Origin: Butyrivibrio sp. MC2013
GTDB lineage: Bacteria; Bacillota; Clostridia; Lachnospirales; Lachnospiraceae
Direction of reading: 5' to 3'
Assembly (NCBI RefSeq): GCF_000424585.1
Contig: NZ_AUKE01000007.1
Location: forward strand, 1-64,000
DNA: 64,000 bases
In this document: positions 61,701-64,000 of the stretch, in pieces
How positions within the stretch are numbered: the first letter of the stretch is position 1
Layout of the letters: the number at the start of each line of letters is the position of its first letter
Position numbers and translations under genes: made by a program
The notes under the pieces: model-generated
Databases searched by the model: none
What the model saw: only the letters and a program-made list of their open reading frames with translations
Told to the model about the DNA's origin: nothing

Positions 61701-63520
61701 CTGTATGTGATGATATTCTTGCCGGCATTCAGATAGAGGTTGTCGATCCTGCTGCCGTATACATCCCATCCACCAGTGGGGAAGAGTGCACCCTTCTTGA
61801 TCTCTTCGCCGTTTACATAGATAGTAGCGTGCTTCTCGCCATCTGCATAAGAGAAGCCATCAGCATAGCTCAGCTCTACTGCATAGCTGCCTGCTACAGG
61901 AGCATCTACTGTGAAGCTGATAGCTGCATCATCACCGAACATGTTGCCTACGTAGCTATCGCCCTCATGCTCGAAGCCTGCGCCATTCTCAAACTCAGCG
62001 TCCTCTGCTTCATAGCGGACAGTCTTTGTTACTGTCATAGAGTCAAGAGCCAGTGTGCTGCTACCGTTTACAGATACTCTTACGGTGTTGCTGCCCTTCT
62101 TCAGCTCTACTCCGTATGCCTTCTCAACATCAAAGTCCACTTCATAATTGCCATTAGGTGCAAATACTACGTCTCCTGAGCTCTCGCCGTTAACTGTAAG
62201 CGCTGCTTCTACCGTATCGCCGATGTTGTTGTATCTAAAGCCCAGAGCATATACTCCGTCTTCGTCCGCATCTACATCAAATTCGATATAGCCTTCGCCG
62301 TCCTGATCAAACTTCATATCGCCTGAACCGGAAGCCTTGGCTGTGTTATTGTACATCTTCTTGGATACTCCGCCGTAGTTTGCATCTTCAGCTTCGTATA
62401 CATCAGTCTTGATCTCGCCTGAAGGCAGATCCAGTACTGTATCTGGATTGGAAGGAATACCAAGATTGATCTGTCCGTTATCTGTCCAGTTTACGATCTG
62501 AGCACTTACTCGTCTGTCAGAGCCTGTCTGTCCGCCGATAGGACCACGGTGATAGATGAGCCAGTCCTCTGTTCCGTCGGGAGACTTTACAAAGAGTGGT
62601 GATCCGGGACCAAATACAGAGTTCTCATCAGATCTTGACATGATAGGGGTTGTGGACTTCTTCCAGTTGTCCTCATTCATCACGTCTGTATCCAGATCAC
62701 ATACTGACAGTCCTACGCCGTAATTATCATTTGTAAAGGAGCTTACGGAATATGCAAAATAAGCCTTACCGTCATGCTCTAGAAGTGCGCAGCCCTCATC
62801 AATGTTGCCGCCGTGCTTTTCCCAGTCGTATGTAGGTCTTGCGACTGTACACTCAGGACCTGTCAATGTCCAGGGATTCTCCATCTTAACAATGGTAGGA
62901 CACTCATTGAACTTGGTATTGCCGGGCTCACTTACTGAGTACTCATACTTGGTGTATGTAAAGTATCTCTCGCCTCCGATGCTGATAACACCGCATGCAA
63001 GTCCGTAGCTCTCTGTGTTCATCAGACCTGCCTTCTCAGATGCATTGCCTTCGAAGTCATCAACATTTGTATTGCTGCCTTTTTCGATCCATTCGCCGGT
63101 GAAAGGATCTGCGGACGTGTTCTCAAGAACGTAGCTGGAAGGGTGTCCATAACCAAAGTCGTTCTCGGTACTTGATGAATAATAGATGTACCAGGCACCG
63201 TCTAATCTGTATATATAGGGTCCCCATACGAAATAATTCTTATTGCCGTCCTTATTGCCTGTCCTGGGATTCTTCCATACAAGATGGCTTTCAGCTGTTG
63301 AAAGCCCCAGAAGTGTCTCGCTTCTCTTGATGTAGATATTGTTGTCCACACCAAATCCGGAGTAAAAGTATCCATCCTCGCCCCTCACGATGGTAGGATC
63401 CGCTCCGTTCATAAGCGGGTTAGTGTACTGACCGGTTACCGCAGCCTGTGCAGGTGCAGCAGGTATGCCGGTAAGCGCCAGCGTCAGTGCCAGTGCAAGA
63501 CTGATGATCCTGCTTTTCAT
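58724..63520 (-). CDS. Giant secreted GH43 enzyme with several CBMs, RICIN module and cationic tail
   Basis: A 1598-aa secreted protein. Signal peptide to about residue 27 (PAQAA). A GH43 propeller (about 31-370) starts NPLMNGADPTIVRGEDGYFY. CBM35/CBM6-like modules, each opening with a Y-x-AE-x motif, lie near 376, 501, 863, 1202 and 1352. A Glu/Ala-rich acidic linker spans about 645-775, and a RICIN-type module about 1003-1150 has NNQKWKL and AQQWKL (QxW). A Pro/Glu/Asp linker (about 1485-1568) leads to a 30-residue basic tail ending SIFHLFW. GH43 suggests arabinan or xylan side chains. GGGGAGGG precedes the ATG. No LPXTG, SLH or dockerin was seen. Confidence 0.85.
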   Translation of the reverse strand: MKSRIISLALALTLALTGIPAAPAQAAVTGQYTNPLMNGADPTIVRGEDGYFYSGFGVDNNIYIKRSETLLGLSTAESHLVWKNPRTGNKDGNKNYFVWGPYIYRLDGAWYIYYSSSTENDFGYGHPSSYVLENTSADPFTGEWIEKGSNTNVDDFEGNASEKAGLMNTESYGLACGVISIGGERYFTYTKYEYSVSEPGNTKFNECPTIVKMENPWTLTGPECTVARPTYDWEKHGGNIDEGCALLEHDGKAYFAYSVSSFTNDNYGVGLSVCDLDTDVMNEDNWKKSTTPIMSRSDENSVFGPGSPLFVKSPDGTEDWLIYHRGPIGGQTGSDRRVSAQIVNWTDNGQINLGIPSNPDTVLDLPSGEIKTDVYEAEDANYGGVSKKMYNNTAKASGSGDMKFDQDGEGYIEFDVDADEDGVYALGFRYNNIGDTVEAALTVNGESSGDVVFAPNGNYEVDFDVEKAYGVELKKGSNTVRVSVNGSSTLALDSMTVTKTVRYEAEDAEFENGAGFEHEGDSYVGNMFGDDAAISFTVDAPVAGSYAVELSYADGFSYADGEKHATIYVNGEEIKKGALFPTGGWDVYGSRIDNLYLNAGKNIITYRNVKENGANKADVRYDFITVTETATASARHAAPAVIKDTRSKLAAVEEAEETKETVSDNSIEEETEDTAVEDAAVVEDAEEADETVEAAEADGVKLLVASQEDGEEEDAEAEEENDEEAPEAEAEESEVPEAIAEEDAEEEATEEEAAEEEATEEEEEIPVKEAEEEMTVAAAGLKGFEVNAPAEAIYDVTFDLKGEAGNGLKVTVNGAEVSRPELRTTAGKLTATVRLSRGSNVIDLVKADGESADMTGLHILRRLPWAYQAENGTMKGVKAGSDHLYYDGTGFVGGFESQGNFLKFNTSIAVTGTHTATLRYSGVADADKTISLYVNDQKVKQLSLPATSSWDSWNEITTELYLRGGKNTVEVRVDEGDTGRLNVDELIIDKFAGGAGTVEVAPLISGEVYVVKDKNSQMSLDIDGYSPEAGKEVHLWSYLGNNNQKWKLVDLGNGYWSFKGTYGSKRISLRDEVVDGTTYRTLVTADENIDDLAQQWKLEKSGRYYKLINRDASANGQKMVMTVIGDSTTAGAKICVAADEGKDSQLFSVDGGLYMEPQEVRDIENPQSADDYAEYGSQYELADPRIPEPYDPYDYVNDQTVRRYEAERATLDNGAETATDHEGYSGESFVGGMWKGDATITFAIWSDMAGIYDVTLAYCNGSGEEKAAVTKVNGEAISPVHLPSTGNWDTWGTVTFQAELTEGVNKISFMNRLEEADGLKGDVNYDYMDVNRYPTTVSGEESPYTSIEENVKRYEAEEAVLSSGARMDTDHIGYSGDGFVGGMFNGSACIGLTVTVPEDGTYKFDVRYANGHGDDVEEKVAAVFVNGKYIEGMVFPKTGSWEAWDNASIELELKKGTSTISFINSSSITGHAGDVNFDYIDLFLAEETEPTEPEDPQEPIDPEEPTDPEEPGTEEPTDPEEPGTEDPEDPEEPGTEEPTDPEEPGTEDPEEPEEPEEPEEPEEPVKPVSPVVVIVKKIVKQVVKTVSRIIRSIFHLFW

Positions 63521-63638
63521 TTTGCTATCCCTCCCCTACAGAGTTTGAAAATAATATTAGCTACTGTTTAGGTATACCGCACTGGAGCAAAATGATTAAT
63601 AAAGGCTTTTGACTTTTGCTTGGAATAAATTTACTTGT

Positions 63639-63660
63639 CTTGATAAAAATTTTCATCAAG
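63639..63660. promoter_or_regulatory. 22-nt operator-like palindrome
   Basis: CTTGATAAAAATTTTCATCAAG is symmetric at 20 of 22 positions. It lies in the 258-nt divergent gap between the 1598-aa enzyme and the next gene. A second small palindrome, ATCAACTTTTTGAT, is at 63687-63700. They may be binding sites for one regulator. A weak minus-strand promoter (TTAATC/TATACC, near 63570-63600) lies beyond them. Confidence 0.4.
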
Positions 63661-63778
63661 AAAAACAACGACATTTAGTTATAAATATCAACTTTTTGAT
63701 GTATATTTCCGAAAATGCCAATGGAAACCGCATGTTTACAAAATGTTTACCCATACAATCAAAACGGAGGTCTGATCT

Positions 63779-64000
63779 ATGGAATCAAAACTCACTGACA
63801 GCCAAAGAAAACGAGTAGATAAACTTCTAAAGATCATTATATTTGTTGTGAGTTTTTTTGGCTTTGTAGGCCTTATGGCCCAGCTGACACAATCTGATCT
63901 TGCTCCTTTTCGGAGTATAATTCCTCTAGCTTTCACTATTCTCAATATTTTATTCCTGCTGATCCTGATCTTTACCCGCAACGACAAGATATATTTCCAT
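63779..64000 (+). CDS. Membrane protein, 5' part only (cut by window edge)
   Basis: An open frame of 74 codons that runs off the window. GGAGG lies 8 nt before the ATG. A basic start (DSQRKRVDKLLK) is followed by two hydrophobic helices (about 19-33 and 47-66) and a basic turn (FTRNDK). The layout suits an integral membrane sensor or transporter; what follows is unseen, so no function is given. Confidence 0.65.
   Translation, partial: MESKLTDSQRKRVDKLLKIIIFVVSFFGFVGLMAQLTQSDLAPFRSIIPLAFTILNILFLLILIFTRNDKIYFH

Overview
The window reads as chromosome of an anaerobic, glycan-degrading Firmicute, most likely Lachnospiraceae of the Butyrivibrio/Pseudobutyrivibrio type. The evidence is the 5' end of a 16S rRNA gene with a clostridial-style leader, strong AGGAGG ribosome binding sites, ATTG/ATGA gene overlaps, LplABC-type sugar transporters without their own ATPase, YesM/YesN-type signalling, an oxygen-independent sulfatase maturase, and very large secreted polysaccharide-binding enzymes. 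The genus is inferred; no database search was possible. Most genes lie on the minus strand.

Layout, left to right. 1-528: start of an rRNA operon (minus strand) with two tandem promoters. 529-5797: a membrane protein of DUF5711 type, then galM and the DNA-maintenance block recR-ybaB-dnaX. 5974-8255: a REC-GGDEF diguanylate cyclase, a flavin reductase and tRNA-Ser(CGA). 8252-16315: a five-gene run MBOAT acyltransferase - SGNH-like partner - jetA - jetB - jetC. The last three form a Wadjet/MksFEB-like SMC complex with no jetD nuclease gene beside it. 16427-24968: a glycan locus made of an LplABC-type importer and cytoplasmic GH2, facing a lipoprotein GH43 and a ThuA-domain protein. The divergent promoter region holds four near-identical 15-nt operator-like repeats. 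25000-31742: proA, a Lon-like AAA+ protein without protease domain, galE, a UDP-sugar pyrophosphorylase and a GH25 lysozyme. 31952-33037: two hyperacidic single-pass membrane proteins. 33141-41346: a second LplABC-type importer with cytoplasmic GH5-like enzyme and sulfatase, facing an AraC regulator and an anaerobic sulfatase maturase. 41372-43944: a carboxylesterase and an OGG-type DNA glycosylase. 43985-54187: a YtfQRT-YjfF-type (galactofuranose-like) transporter operon that also carries a Cache/HAMP sensor kinase and a lipoprotein with two fused sugar-binding domains; the matching YesN-type response regulator lies just upstream as its own unit. 54283-54592: a possible structured RNA. 54740-63520: two giant secreted enzymes (1284 and 1598 aa). 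63779-64000: start of a membrane protein cut by the window edge.

How it fits together. The secreted GH43/CBM and six-hairpin enzymes cut polymers at the surface. Three importers take up the oligosaccharides. Cytoplasmic GH2, GH5-like, sulfatase and esterase enzymes finish the breakdown, and GalM, GalE and the UDP-sugar pyrophosphorylase feed sugars into central metabolism. Each importer has its own likely sensor: operator repeats, an AraC protein, or the kinase/regulator pair.

Most worth following up: (i) the two giant enzymes end in the same Pro/Asp/Glu-rich linker plus a 30-residue cationic amphipathic tail (17 of 30 positions identical) with no LPXTG, which may be an undescribed surface-retention signal; (ii) the jetABC set without jetD, in an apparent operon with envelope acyltransferase genes; (iii) a two-headed sugar-binding lipoprotein encoded 3 nt after a sensor kinase; (iv) a Lon-type AAA+ module that has lost its peptidase and has Asn for the Walker B Asp.
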